A DNA stretch of 25,414 nt from a virus. The stretch spans positions 1 through 25,414 of IMG/VR virus record IMGVR_UViG_3300044825_000006. One strand, 5' to 3'. Position 1 is the first letter of the stretch. Each line of letters starts with the position of its first letter. The notes beneath the pieces are model-generated. The model worked only from the letters and a program-made list of their open reading frames with translations, did not search any database and had not been told where the DNA came from. Shown in pieces: positions 14,371 through 22,546 of this stretch. Both the position numbers and the translations under genes were made by a program.

Positions 14371-16953
14371 TTACGGAGCGATGATTAGTTGATTGGCGGT
14401 CAATGCGCCTGTGCTTGGGTTGTATTTGAGCTTGGTCGAACTGACGTATTCAGTTGTCAGATTGCCTGTTGTCGTAGCAGCAAACAAGATATATCGCGTT
14501 GCATTGGTTGTGGTGTCATCCGTGACCGTTGCGTAGGCGGTTGGCGTTGTCCAGGTTGGCGCACTTGTTCCATTGGACGTCAGCACCTGACCCGCGCTTC
14601 CCGTAGCCGTGAATGCCGTTGCGCCTGCGCCTGATTGGTACGGCACTTGACCCGCCGCGCCATCTGCAAGGTTGGTGGCTGTGCCAACCGACACGGTGGA
14701 ACCGGCAGACCACTGAGGTGCTGTGCCGCTAGACGTCAGAATGTTGGTGCTGCTGCCGATTGCCAGCTTGGACAAAGCAGATGATCCTGACGCATACAAA
14801 ATGTCGCCGGTCGTGTAGGAAGATTGCCCCGTGCCACCGTTTGCGGCAACCAACGTGCCTGCTAAGGTCACCGCGCCTTGCGTGGCAGATGCAGGCGTCA
14901 GGCCAGTTGTGCCGCCGCTAAAGCTCGTTACCCCACTGCTACCCGCTACGGAAATCGTCCACGATGACCTCGGCGTTGATCCGCTGAACGCCGTTGAATC
15001 CATTACTAGCGTTGTGCCGGTAAATGAGGTGATCGTGCCCTGCACAAATTCTGTCGGGCTGACCGTAGATGCTACTACGATCTGTGTGCCAACCGTAAAC
15101 GCAACGTCGGCGGCGCTTAGATTGGTCGTAAACGTCCGTGTTCCGGTTCCTGGCGTTACCGTCGAAGAACTGGTCAGCCCGCCATAGCCAAGGCCAATTT
15201 GCGGCAGCGCAACAGCGGTAACGATGGCAGACGGAATGGACGGGCTAACCGGCGTGGTTCCAGCTGCAAACGCGGACAGCTTAACCGCAGTATTTGTGGT
15301 TGACCAGATCAGTTCAATGTAGTCGCCTGCGGTCAAGGACAGAACAAAATTAACGGTGCCAATCAAGTTGCCATCAATGCCGCCATGCTTGTTGGGTACA
15401 GAGAACTTGCTGTCCGTGTCAGGAATATCGCCAGAACTGCCGCTGTCGTTCTTTCTCAGCCACACATTTGCATCGTGAATCTGGCTGTCGCTGTTGGTGA
15501 ACTGAATTGAGAAAGTGACGCTGTAAATGCCCGTTTTCGCAAACGTGACGCGGCTTCCCGAGGTTACGCTAACCCCGTTGTTTGCCGTGTCCGCGCTGTT
15601 CAGCGTGACGCTGTATGCCGTGTTTGCTGCGGTGGCAGTTTGCGTGGTTGTGTCCCAGAACGATCCAAAATACCCTGGCGTTCCGACGCTAGTTGCGCCT
15701 GCTGTCCATGTCGGCGCACCGGCTCCTGTTGAGGTTAGAACCTGACCCGCTGTTCCCGCCGCCGTTACAGCATACGCCGTGCCGGTTCCGTAGGCCACGC
15801 CGCCTGCGGTCGGTGTTGCAGTGCTGTTTGTGCCGCCATTGGCAATCGGTAGAACGCCCGAAACGTGCGTGGTCAGGCCAATCTTTCCCCAACTCGGCGA
15901 GGTGTTCACGCCGCCCGAGATAACCGCATTTCCGGTGGCTACATCTGCTAGGGTGGACAAGGTTGTTGTGCCGGTAGCCACCAAAAGGTCGCCAACATTG
16001 AAGTTGGTTAGCCCCGTGCCGCCATAGGCAGGCTGAATTGCGCTTGCATTCCATGTTCCAGCAGTCAACGTGCCGACGCCCGTGATTCCGGTGTAAGAGC
16101 CGCTGATAAGACTCGACGAAATCGTGCCGCTGGTGATCTGGCTTGCGCCAATTGCAATGGATGTATTGCTGACAGAGGTAAGTTGTCCCTGAGCGTTGAC
16201 GTTAAAGACAGGAACCGCCGACGCAGAACCGTATGTCCCCGCGCCAACGGTTGTATTGGCAATGTTGAACTGAGTTCCAACAAGCGTCAGGCCCGTTCCT
16301 GCAGTGTAAGAGCCGCTGCCAGAGAACATTTCCCAAGTTATTGCAGTGACGCCAAGCGTTCCGGTTTTTGGCGCAGTACACACCCAACCCGAATCCGGGT
16401 TTGCAGTGCCGCCAATGACCACCGTATATGCACCAACCACCTCGTCCCAGGTATTCATGTCACTAGATCGTGACCACCCGCTTGCGGAGGCTATGTAGAT
16501 GCCGTTTTCAGCAGGCGCGGATTGGTTTTTGACCAGTATTCGGTCGCCCGCCGTTAGGGGCGAGGCCCAATCGCCTCCGGTTTGCGTTCCAAGGCCAGAA
16601 AGGGTGATATTTCCGGTGGTGCTGTAGTTACACGCCGCCTTGGGGCTAAGACCTTGCGCCACCGTGTCCACATAGGTCTTGTTTGCAATGTCGTTGCCTG
16701 TGCTTGGAGCTGTGCTTACTTGTCCTGTGGTGGCAGAAATGTTTGTAAACACGCCCGTGCTAGGCGTTGTCGCCCCGATTGTCGTGCTATCAATCGTGCT
16801 GTTGGTGATGTGCAAACCAGATTGATTGGGATCAATTGGAACGGTGAACGGTTGACCTTGACCAATAAAGGTCTGAAACTGATTGTCCAGACTGAAAAGT
16901 GCTTGGACAGGCAGTAAGTTTTGCGTACTGGTCGAGGCGGTCTGGTTAGACAT
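14371..16953 (-). CDS. Long tail fibre with C1q-like domain
   Basis: An 860-residue Thr/Ser/Gly-rich fibre. Residues 1-60 are the shared docking motif. About 85-215 is a domain seen in many phage fibres, with DIANKTYVDTVAQG, then GDRILVKNQSAPAENGIYIAS and SGWSRSSDMNTWDEVVGAY. Residues ~310-420 and ~705-810 hold imperfect repeats built on GGTG, GDILYASG-type and AGQVLTS-G-APTWT units. Between them, ~424-562 is a C1q/TNF-like jelly-roll: YFGSFWDTTTQTATAANTAY, then TFAKTGIYSVTFSIQF and AGDYIELIWSTT. It ends LKYNPSTGALTANQLIIAP, without the intramolecular chaperone that often follows such an ending. It probably binds the host surface as a trimer. No ribosome binding site stands out; the upstream stop is one base before the ATG. 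Confidence 0.88.
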   Translation of the reverse strand: MSNQTASTSTQNLLPVQALFSLDNQFQTFIGQGQPFTVPIDPNQSGLHITNSTIDSTTIGATTPSTGVFTNISATTGQVSTAPSTGNDIANKTYVDTVAQGLSPKAACNYSTTGNITLSGLGTQTGGDWASPLTAGDRILVKNQSAPAENGIYIASASGWSRSSDMNTWDEVVGAYTVVIGGTANPDSGWVCTAPKTGTLGVTAITWEMFSGSGSYTAGTGLTLVGTQFNIANTTVGAGTYGSASAVPVFNVNAQGQLTSVSNTSIAIGASQITSGTISSSLISGSYTGITGVGTLTAGTWNASAIQPAYGGTGLTNFNVGDLLVATGTTTLSTLADVATGNAVISGGVNTSPSWGKIGLTTHVSGVLPIANGGTNSTATPTAGGVAYGTGTAYAVTAAGTAGQVLTSTGAGAPTWTAGATSVGTPGYFGSFWDTTTQTATAANTAYSVTLNSADTANNGVSVTSGSRVTFAKTGIYSVTFSIQFTNSDSQIHDANVWLRKNDSGSSGDIPDTDSKFSVPNKHGGIDGNLIGTVNFVLSLTAGDYIELIWSTTNTAVKLSAFAAGTTPVSPSIPSAIVTAVALPQIGLGYGGLTSSSTVTPGTGTRTFTTNLSAADVAFTVGTQIVVASTVSPTEFVQGTITSFTGTTLVMDSTAFSGSTPRSSWTISVAGSSGVTSFSGGTTGLTPASATQGAVTLAGTLVAANGGTGQSSYTTGDILYASGSSALSKLAIGSSTNILTSSGTAPQWSAGSTVSVGTATNLADGAAGQVPYQSGAGATAFTATGSAGQVLTSNGTSAPTWTTPTAYATVTDDTTTNATRYILFAATTTGNLTTEYVSSTKLKYNPSTGALTANQLIIAP

Positions 16954-16954
16954 T

Positions 16955-17308
16955 TCAGTTCACGATGATGTAATTAATCGTGGTGGTTGCAGTCGCATCG
17001 GTATTTCCGGTGATCGTGAACGATCCGTTGCCGACAACCACACGAACTGACGTCAGCGTATCGTCCAACGTTGCCACCGTCGCTACCACCACGCTTGCGG
17101 TAGTCACATTCGCGTTTGTAACCGTTTTTGTGCCTGTCGCAGCGGTAATTGTGGTCTTGCCACCAATCACCGACGGAGACAGCGGCGGCAGAAACACCGC
17201 CCCGCCTGGGCCGATCAGTCCGGTACAGACGCCTGCGCTGTTAAACGCAGCCTGCACGGGGACGATATTTGTGGTCTGTGTTGACGCAACCTGGTTGGTG
17301 TATCCCAT
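16955..17308 (-). CDS. Small structural protein sharing the N-terminal motif of the next fibre
   Basis: A 117-residue protein whose first ~50 residues echo those of the 860-residue fibre encoded next. NQVASTQTTNIVPVQAAF here matches NQTASTSTQNLLPVQALF there, and GLIGPGGAVFLPPL matches TFIGQGQPFTVPI. The second half is Thr/Val-rich beta sequence ending TTINYIIVN. The shared start suggests a common docking segment on the virion. The protein may be a truncated fibre, a fibre base or an adaptor. GGTGGGG lies upstream of the ATG, and the stop is separated from the next ATG by a single base. Confidence 0.72.
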   Translation of the reverse strand: MGYTNQVASTQTTNIVPVQAAFNSAGVCTGLIGPGGAVFLPPLSPSVIGGKTTITAATGTKTVTNANVTTASVVVATVATLDDTLTSVRVVVGNGSFTITGNTDATATTTINYIIVN

Positions 17309-17309
17309 G

Positions 17310-17645
17310 TCAGTTCCCCACCGGAGTCACATAAAGGGTTGCGGTTTCGCTGGTTGCGGTGATTGCAGCAACGTAATACGGGACTGCAGGAACCACAATG
17401 GCAACCGGCTGAATCATCCCACCAGGTAGCACAAAATCGCCTGGGTTGGTAGCAGGCAACGTGGCATCTACGCCTGCATCATTAATGCTGAACGTAATAG
17501 CACACGGGTTTGTGCCGGTGTTCAGAAATGCTGCGTAGTTCGTTTGGTCGGGTGATGTGGGCTTAATAAGACCCGAGGTCACTCCAGTATCCGTGACGCT
17601 CAATTTGGTGGTCTGCCCGACAATGCGGAAGGATTGGGAAATCAC
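17310..17645 (-). CDS. Small structural protein of unknown function
   Basis: A 111-residue beta-rich protein that starts with GTG at 17645, preceded by AAGGGG seven bases upstream. It reads MISQSFRIVGQTTKLSVTDT, then NYAAFLNTGTNPCAITFSIN, LPGGMIQPVAIVVPAVPYYV, and ends with TATLYVTPVGN. It has no signal peptide or membrane span. The strand-rich layout and the LPGGM... turn resemble small head-completion or fibre-base proteins, but no family is recognised. It is the first gene after the terminator and one base upstream of the next gene, so it begins the fibre/tail block. Confidence 0.72.
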   Translation of the reverse strand: MISQSFRIVGQTTKLSVTDTGVTSGLIKPTSPDQTNYAAFLNTGTNPCAITFSINDAGVDATLPATNPGDFVLPGGMIQPVAIVVPAVPYYVAAITATSETATLYVTPVGN

Positions 17646-17690
17646 TATCGTGCCCCTTAAAAAGTCAATAAATTGTAGCGTTTACAAGAG

Positions 17691-17718
17691 AAAAAGCCAC
17701 CCTCTTGTGGAAGGTGGC
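17691..17718 (-). terminator. Intrinsic terminator after the head genes
   Basis: On the minus strand GCCACC (17718-17713) and GGTGGC (17701-17696) pair around an 11-base loop, followed directly by TTTTT (17695-17691). It lies in the 96-base gap between the post-coat gene and the next gene, where transcription of the head block would end or be reduced. The opposite strand has only CTTT after the stem and is a poorer terminator. A TACAAT box lies just downstream, but no convincing -35 partner was found. Confidence 0.8.
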
Positions 17719-17741
17719 CTTTCCCTAGTGCGTCATGTCAA

Positions 17742-18161
17742 TCAGGACGATTGGCTGAAATCGTACCCAAAGACATAAACGTCAACCGTGCCAGTTACTG
17801 CAGTGCCGACCCTCAGATACAGGTTCTGTGCGGTCTGTGCTGCGGTCGAGGCCACGGTGCGCTGCGACACCACGGTGCTGCCGGTAACGCCGGTCAGGAC
17901 AGCGTTGGACACAATTGCCGTGCCGCCACCAGAAGGTGCCGTAAACACGCCAACGTAGCCGGTGGATACATCTGCCGATGCGTTGGTCACGATGACTTGG
18001 TAAACCGAGTACGTCGTGCTGTTGTTGATCGGCAGGGTTGCAGCATCACCAGTTTGGCCCAGGCTCACACCTTGCGCGGATGCCAGAAGGCGCAGCGCTT
18101 GGTTGGTGCCCAGGTTTGACGGGTGGGTGCTGGTAGTAGTTGCTGGCCCAGGATTAGACAT
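17742..18161 (-). CDS. Small structural protein, possible head decoration or head fibre
   Basis: A 139-residue protein immediately downstream of the coat gene with a perfect AGGAGG. The N-terminal ~25 residues are Thr/Ser/Pro-rich and look flexible. The remainder (STTYSVYQVIVTNASADVST, then Val/Thr/Gly-rich strands ending VDVYVFGYDFSQSS) is beta-rich with no charged catalytic pattern, fitting a compact beta sandwich. Position after the coat gene, strong translation signal and a terminator right behind suggest an abundant virion component, such as a decoration protein or the base of a head fibre. I do not recognise a named family. It closes the head transcription unit. Confidence 0.7.
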   Translation of the reverse strand: MSNPGPATTTSTHPSNLGTNQALRLLASAQGVSLGQTGDAATLPINNSTTYSVYQVIVTNASADVSTGYVGVFTAPSGGGTAIVSNAVLTGVTGSTVVSQRTVASTAAQTAQNLYLRVGTAVTGTVDVYVFGYDFSQSS

Positions 18162-18170
18162 TTTTGAGTC

Positions 18171-18176
18171 CCTCCT
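18171..18176 (-). promoter_or_regulatory. Strong ribosome binding site before the post-coat gene
   Basis: A perfect AGGAGG is read on the minus strand, nine bases before the ATG at 18161 and just after the coat stop codon. It is the best Shine-Dalgarno match in the window and implies high expression, as needed for a protein present in many copies per head. Confidence 0.6.
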
Positions 18177-18179
18177 AAT

Positions 18180-19418
18180 TTACGCTGCCACGCGGCAAGC
18201 AAGTTCCGGATATAGCGGTGCCCAGCCATACAGCACATCAATACGGGTCGGGATCGAATCGTTATTGATGGTGTACTGACGAACCACACGCATCGACAGG
18301 CCGATTTCCTTGTCGGAAGCGCGACCAGCAAAATGCACGCCTTCGGGCAGTTCCAGATCAGCACATGCAAGCGTGAACGCATTGCGGTGCATGATGATGT
18401 TCTGCGGCGAAACAGCGCCCGTCTTGTTGAAGAAGTTGACGGTAGCGGTCGAGCTGGTCGTGGGGATGCTGACGTTCTGGAATTGACCAGCGGTAATCAC
18501 CGCGGGGCTAACCACAACAGACAGCGTAGTGCCCGTGCCAGAAACGGCCTGCTTTACCACAAAGTTACGGAGCTTGTTGCTGCCGTAGGCTTGGCGGTTC
18601 TGCGGGTTGACAGCGTACACACCATCAATGGTGATGACGTCGCCAGCGTTCAGGCTCACAGCGCCAGTAGCGGTAATGCTGATGGTGCTGCTTGAGGCCC
18701 AACCAGAAGTCAGGAAACCCGTGCCGGTGGTCGTGTTGTTGGTAGCAGTACCAGCAAACGAACCAAAGGTCTGAGAAACCACGTTCTGATCCATCTTCCA
18801 GTTCATGCCACCGGAATCACGGCCCATCAGACCCTTCTTGTACTGCTCAGAAATCTCCGTCTGGGGATTGAACAGACCCTTCAGGGCGTTGACGATGGTA
18901 GCCGAGGTGAACGGCTCAACGATGCACGAACGTCGACCATCACGCGGGGCACCTTCGGCGTCCAGGTAAGCCTGGGCGGTCAGGTAGGTGATGAGGTCGC
19001 TCGGCGGGGTGCCAGCAGTACCAACGATGTTGGCGGTCTGCAGCGATGCCATAGACAGACCATCGCGGTCAATCTTGTTGGCAATAGCGGCAACAGCGGG
19101 CTTCAACACGCGATCCGAGAACATATCCAGCGACAGGGCCAGGTCTTGGGTGGTGAACTGCGTGTCAACGTGGAATTGCGTACTCAGGGTCACGGGCACG
19201 CTGGTTTCGTTGAAATCTTCAACGTTCAGCGCAGGGCCGGTGGTGCCGATGAAGCGACCAGGGCGACGGACGTTGACCGTGTTACCGATCTTTGCGCCGA
19301 CAACCGCAAATTGGTCGTCATAGTTGCGGTCGACCTCCGAGGTGAAGGTCAGTTCGTTTTCCAAGACCATCAACGCTTCGTTGGTGATCTTGGAGATAGT
19401 TAGCAATTGGTTTGCCAT
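18180..19418 (-). CDS. Major capsid protein, P22 coat (gp5)-like
   Basis: A 412-residue coat protein of the P22 gp5 family (430 residues in P22). Recognisable parts are the N-terminus MANQLLTISKITNEALMVLE, the E-loop-like region with VGAKIGNTVNVRRPGRF, FTTQDLALSLDMFSDRVLKP, and the C-terminal SMRVVRQYTINNDSIPTRID followed by GWAPLYPELACRV. Residues ~215-340 are Thr/Ser/Gly-rich and include INAGDVITIDGVYAVN-like sequence. This corresponds to the inserted beta-barrel I-domain typical of gp5. It assembles the T=7-type icosahedral shell on the scaffold. A GGAG ribosome binding site lies eight bases before the ATG. It follows the scaffold after 24 bases. Confidence 0.94.
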   Translation of the reverse strand: MANQLLTISKITNEALMVLENELTFTSEVDRNYDDQFAVVGAKIGNTVNVRRPGRFIGTTGPALNVEDFNETSVPVTLSTQFHVDTQFTTQDLALSLDMFSDRVLKPAVAAIANKIDRDGLSMASLQTANIVGTAGTPPSDLITYLTAQAYLDAEGAPRDGRRSCIVEPFTSATIVNALKGLFNPQTEISEQYKKGLMGRDSGGMNWKMDQNVVSQTFGSFAGTATNNTTTGTGFLTSGWASSSTISITATGAVSLNAGDVITIDGVYAVNPQNRQAYGSNKLRNFVVKQAVSGTGTTLSVVVSPAVITAGQFQNVSIPTTSSTATVNFFNKTGAVSPQNIIMHRNAFTLACADLELPEGVHFAGRASDKEIGLSMRVVRQYTINNDSIPTRIDVLYGWAPLYPELACRVAA

Positions 19419-19442
19419 TTCGAGACTCCAAAAAGATTAGGG

Positions 19443-20348
19443 TTATCTGATCTTTCCAGACTTCCGCGCCTCTTTCCAGGCTTGATATGTACCGTGGAAT
19501 TCTCCATCGGAGGTCAACGGCAAATCGGCCTTTCCATTCGCTCGGATGGGCTGAATCGGATCAGGTGCTTTACTCTTTGCCACAGGTGGTTTCTCGGGTT
19601 TAGCCTCAAATCGCGCTTCCAGTTTTCCTAGTTCAGCAAGCGCCCTGATGGGCTGCAGTTCTGACAAACGCTTGATGACGTCCGGATTCTCAGCAAAGTG
19701 GTACAGCAGTTTAGGGCCGACCTCGCTGGTGAGCATGGCATCCCTGATGTGGTCAGGAACGGGGACGTTACTTGCACTTGCCAGCATTGCATCAAAGTCC
19801 GGTAGCTCCGCTTTCGCCGCTTCAACTCGTTGCAGCCAGGAATTGATTACCTTTTGCTGCTCCGCTTGTGCTCTTGCCTGTGCTTCTGCCGCCTTCTCTT
19901 GCGCTAGACGCTGCTCGACGCGGTAATCCGTGAGTGCCTTTGCGTATTCAAAAGCATCCTGGAATTGCTGCGGCTGCGGTTCTTGTTCGACGGTTGGCAA
20001 CGCCGGGATGGGCTGCGCCTTCTTTTCAAGGTCTTGCAGACGCTTTTCCAGTTGTTCCCTTGCTTCGCGCTCCCGCTGGGCCTCGGCCCGCGCTTCTTCG
20101 CGTTGCTTGGTTATCTCGGAAAACCGTTTCTCAAGTTTAGGATTCTGTTTGCGTTCCTCCTGCGGTTTTGCGGTATCTGCTTCCTTAGGTTCACTCTGTT
20201 CTGGCGCAACTTCTGGCTCGACGGACTCCGCTACGGGTTCCTCCGTCGCCTCAGGTTGCGGCTCAGGTTCAGCTAAACCTAATCTTTCTGCATAAAACTC
20301 CGCTGCATTTTCGCTTGTCAATACTGACGAAGCCTGTTTGTCTGACAT
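19443..20348 (-). CDS. Scaffolding protein, P22 gp8-like
   Basis: A 301-residue, highly charged protein, almost identical in length to P22 scaffold (303). Residues ~25-65 are Glu/Pro-rich and acidic. Residues ~65-115 (KLEKRFSEITKQREEARAEA and onward) form a clear coiled coil, and a second helical stretch follows around 140-180. The C-terminus ends in a basic helix, YQAWKEARKSGKIR, the type of coat-binding tail known in gp8. It would nucleate coat assembly around the portal and then leave the prohead. AGGG lies eight bases before the ATG. Position between portal and coat supports the call. Sequence identity to gp8 is not obvious by eye, so the name rests on size, composition and place. Confidence 0.88.
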   Translation of the reverse strand: MSDKQASSVLTSENAAEFYAERLGLAEPEPQPEATEEPVAESVEPEVAPEQSEPKEADTAKPQEERKQNPKLEKRFSEITKQREEARAEAQREREAREQLEKRLQDLEKKAQPIPALPTVEQEPQPQQFQDAFEYAKALTDYRVEQRLAQEKAAEAQARAQAEQQKVINSWLQRVEAAKAELPDFDAMLASASNVPVPDHIRDAMLTSEVGPKLLYHFAENPDVIKRLSELQPIRALAELGKLEARFEAKPEKPPVAKSKAPDPIQPIRANGKADLPLTSDGEFHGTYQAWKEARKSGKIR

Positions 20349-20368
20349 AGGTTTCCCTAAGAATTTGC

Positions 20369-20385
20369 CCCGTGTACCTCACGGG
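20369..20385 (-). other. Hairpin between portal and scaffold genes
   Basis: CCCGTG (20369-20374) and CACGGG (20380-20385) form a perfect 6-base stem with a 5-base loop in the 66-base gap between the portal stop and the scaffold start. The minus strand has no U-tract after it, so it is not a standard intrinsic terminator. It could be an mRNA processing or stability element that tunes scaffold expression. Confidence 0.35.
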
Positions 20386-20414
20386 TAAGGTTTGCAAAAT
20401 ATATCCGACCCCGT

Positions 20415-22544
20415 TTATTGCGTCAATTGCCTAAACGGGTTGCCCGCCTGCTCAATATCCTGCACGGCAAATGCCATAGCGCGGGCTTGTTCTTGGTTGC
20501 GACGGTCAATCTCAGCATTCAGTTGGGCGGTGTCCATATGGCGCACCAGCAACTCCATGATTGCCTCGATTTCCATCTTGTTCTGGCTGGTAATGGCACG
20601 GGTGTTTTGGTCATTAACTCTGACCTCTGCCATCGTTTCGGTGTTATGCGCCCGTGCGGTGACGTCCATGAGTTTGCGCTTGGTCTCCGCATCCTGCCTG
20701 ACCTGTTCAATATCCTGGCGCTGCTTAATGGTCATCTGCAGCCCCTGAATCTGGCGGGCCATTTGATCCATTTGCTGTTTGCTCTGCATCAGCTGCATCT
20801 GGACTTGCGGCGGGACGTCCGATTTCTCATCGATCTGCGCCAACGGATTAATCGCGGCAAGGCGGTCGGCAATAATGTCCGCGCCAGGGAAATCCATGTT
20901 GCGGAACACCAAGTCCCCCGCGACCTCAAACAGCTTCTCATTAGCCCCCACCAGCGGCATCATGGCCTCCACCGCGGCTTCCCGCTTGGAGTTGTAGCCT
21001 GGGCCGGTTTCCATCACGACGTCATATTTGCCCACGGTGACGTCATTTAGTACCTTCCAGACGCCGTTTTCCTGCACGCGCTGGTTGATCTGAACCATGT
21101 CCGGTTTCCCGTCCTGCCCAATGATTCGCATGACCCGGTGGGTGTCGTAAATCTTCGGGATCAGGTCTAGGCACACCTTCCCGATGTGGGCAATGGACTT
21201 GGTCAGGTTGTCGTAGAAGTCAAAGTTGGTCAAATCCATCTGCTGAACCTGACCGTTAAGCGCTTTGCCGCTGATGTTGCCCTGCTTCAGTTGAGCCGGG
21301 TCAAATATGCCCATCAGGGTCTTAATGTCGTCATCGATGGTGGCGGCTGCAGCAAGAATCCCCGCAGGCGGCGGCTCAGGCTGCAGACGCGACGGGGTCG
21401 GGGCGGGCCTGCCCTCAATGTCGGTCTGTTTGTATTTCAGGACAGGCAGCGACTTGACGTTGGCTTGCGCCCAATCCCCTTCGTGGCCCTCGTCCTGACC
21501 CTCCGCAAGCAACCATTTGGCCTTCGGTGCCAGCGCCACAGACTCGGTCAGGCTCGTCTGCCAGAAGTTATACATGCGCTGGACGTCCTTGCCGTGGCGC
21601 ACCATGCCAAACTTCTTGCGCTTATCCCCAATCACCACTTGACGCCCGTAGACCGGAACGATGGGGATGTACTTACCAGGCCATTCCTTTTCCTCAAGGA
21701 TTTCTATGGCGGTGAGCTTGCAATACCGGATGTACTTGCGGTACGTCGGGCGGCGGTCAATCTCGTAAATACCCGCGGAACCCATGCTTTCCTCGCTGGG
21801 CAAGTCCTCCTTGAACACCGTGGTTCCGTCGCTCAACATCACCAGCTCAGTCTTGCGGCGCTCGGTGTAGAAGTATTCGGCAATCCGAATGTCCTCTTTG
21901 GTGATCCATTCCGACTGACTGTCGCCCGTTCCCCGCTGGGTGAAACTGTCTACTTCTGCGCCGGGATACAGGTCTTTAAATACCTTTTTCGGCATCATCA
22001 TCGTAATCAGACATTCTTCAGCGTCTGATCCGTCCGGTGCTACCGAGTTAATGTCGTAATAGACGGTGAACGGGTTATCCACAGGATCAATAAAGATTTC
22101 CTGTTCAAAACTGTCCTCGCTGATGTAGTCCGTCCGTACCCGAATGAATCCCCAACCGCAACGCACCGCATAGTCCGCGGCGGTGTCGTAGGCATTGTCG
22201 GCGTTGGAATTGACCTCGATGTGCCGAATGATTCCCTGGATGACGTCTGCGACCTTGGCATCAGATTCGTTGTTGACGCCGTGGACTTTGACCCTGGGGC
22301 GCTGCTGGCGCATCTGGTTGACCACCTGGCGGCAGTATCCGTCCAGCTTGTTGATGGTCAGGACGGGACGGGATTCCAGGTTTCGGCTGTTTTGCAGTTC
22401 AACAGGCCATTGGTCGCCGTTGACGAACTTCAAATCTTCTAAAGCCTCTTGGCGGTTCATGGTGTCGGCATCGTTTGCCAACTTCAGGAACTTCTTTGCC
22501 TTGTCAATCCGCGGGTCGTAATCGCTCAGGCTGGCGTCATCCAT
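20415..22544 (-). CDS. Portal protein, P22 gp1-like
   Basis: A 709-residue protein similar in size and layout to the P22 portal (725 residues). The N-terminal half opens MDDASLSDYDPRIDKAKKFL and includes LEDLKFVNGDQWP and the basic stretch VVNQMRQQRPRVKV. The last ~150 residues are a long polar helix, rich in Gln, Met and charged residues, matching the coiled-coil barrel that P22-type portals extend into the head. It would form the dodecameric vertex through which DNA is packaged and ejected and onto which the gp4-like adaptor docks. The ATG at 22544 is preferred over an in-frame ATG at 22559 on ribosome-binding-site grounds. It sits between terminase and scaffold, the usual P22-type order. 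Confidence 0.92.
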   Translation of the reverse strand: MDDASLSDYDPRIDKAKKFLKLANDADTMNRQEALEDLKFVNGDQWPVELQNSRNLESRPVLTINKLDGYCRQVVNQMRQQRPRVKVHGVNNESDAKVADVIQGIIRHIEVNSNADNAYDTAADYAVRCGWGFIRVRTDYISEDSFEQEIFIDPVDNPFTVYYDINSVAPDGSDAEECLITMMMPKKVFKDLYPGAEVDSFTQRGTGDSQSEWITKEDIRIAEYFYTERRKTELVMLSDGTTVFKEDLPSEESMGSAGIYEIDRRPTYRKYIRYCKLTAIEILEEKEWPGKYIPIVPVYGRQVVIGDKRKKFGMVRHGKDVQRMYNFWQTSLTESVALAPKAKWLLAEGQDEGHEGDWAQANVKSLPVLKYKQTDIEGRPAPTPSRLQPEPPPAGILAAAATIDDDIKTLMGIFDPAQLKQGNISGKALNGQVQQMDLTNFDFYDNLTKSIAHIGKVCLDLIPKIYDTHRVMRIIGQDGKPDMVQINQRVQENGVWKVLNDVTVGKYDVVMETGPGYNSKREAAVEAMMPLVGANEKLFEVAGDLVFRNMDFPGADIIADRLAAINPLAQIDEKSDVPPQVQMQLMQSKQQMDQMARQIQGLQMTIKQRQDIEQVRQDAETKRKLMDVTARAHNTETMAEVRVNDQNTRAITSQNKMEIEAIMELLVRHMDTAQLNAEIDRRNQEQARAMAFAVQDIEQAGNPFRQLTQ

Positions 22545-22546
22545 AG

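Noticed and set aside
11659-16953. Diversity-generating retroelement target in the fibre genes
   Set aside because: No reverse transcriptase or template repeat is visible in the window. The repeated segments look like domain duplication and not adenine-directed variation.
17736-17741. TTGACA (-35 consensus) on the minus strand just after the post-coat gene
   Set aside because: No -10-like sequence follows at 16-18 bases, where the terminator stem begins instead.
21186-22028. 280-codon plus-strand frame
   Set aside because: Antisense to the conserved portal gene, with no ribosome binding site or recognisable domain.
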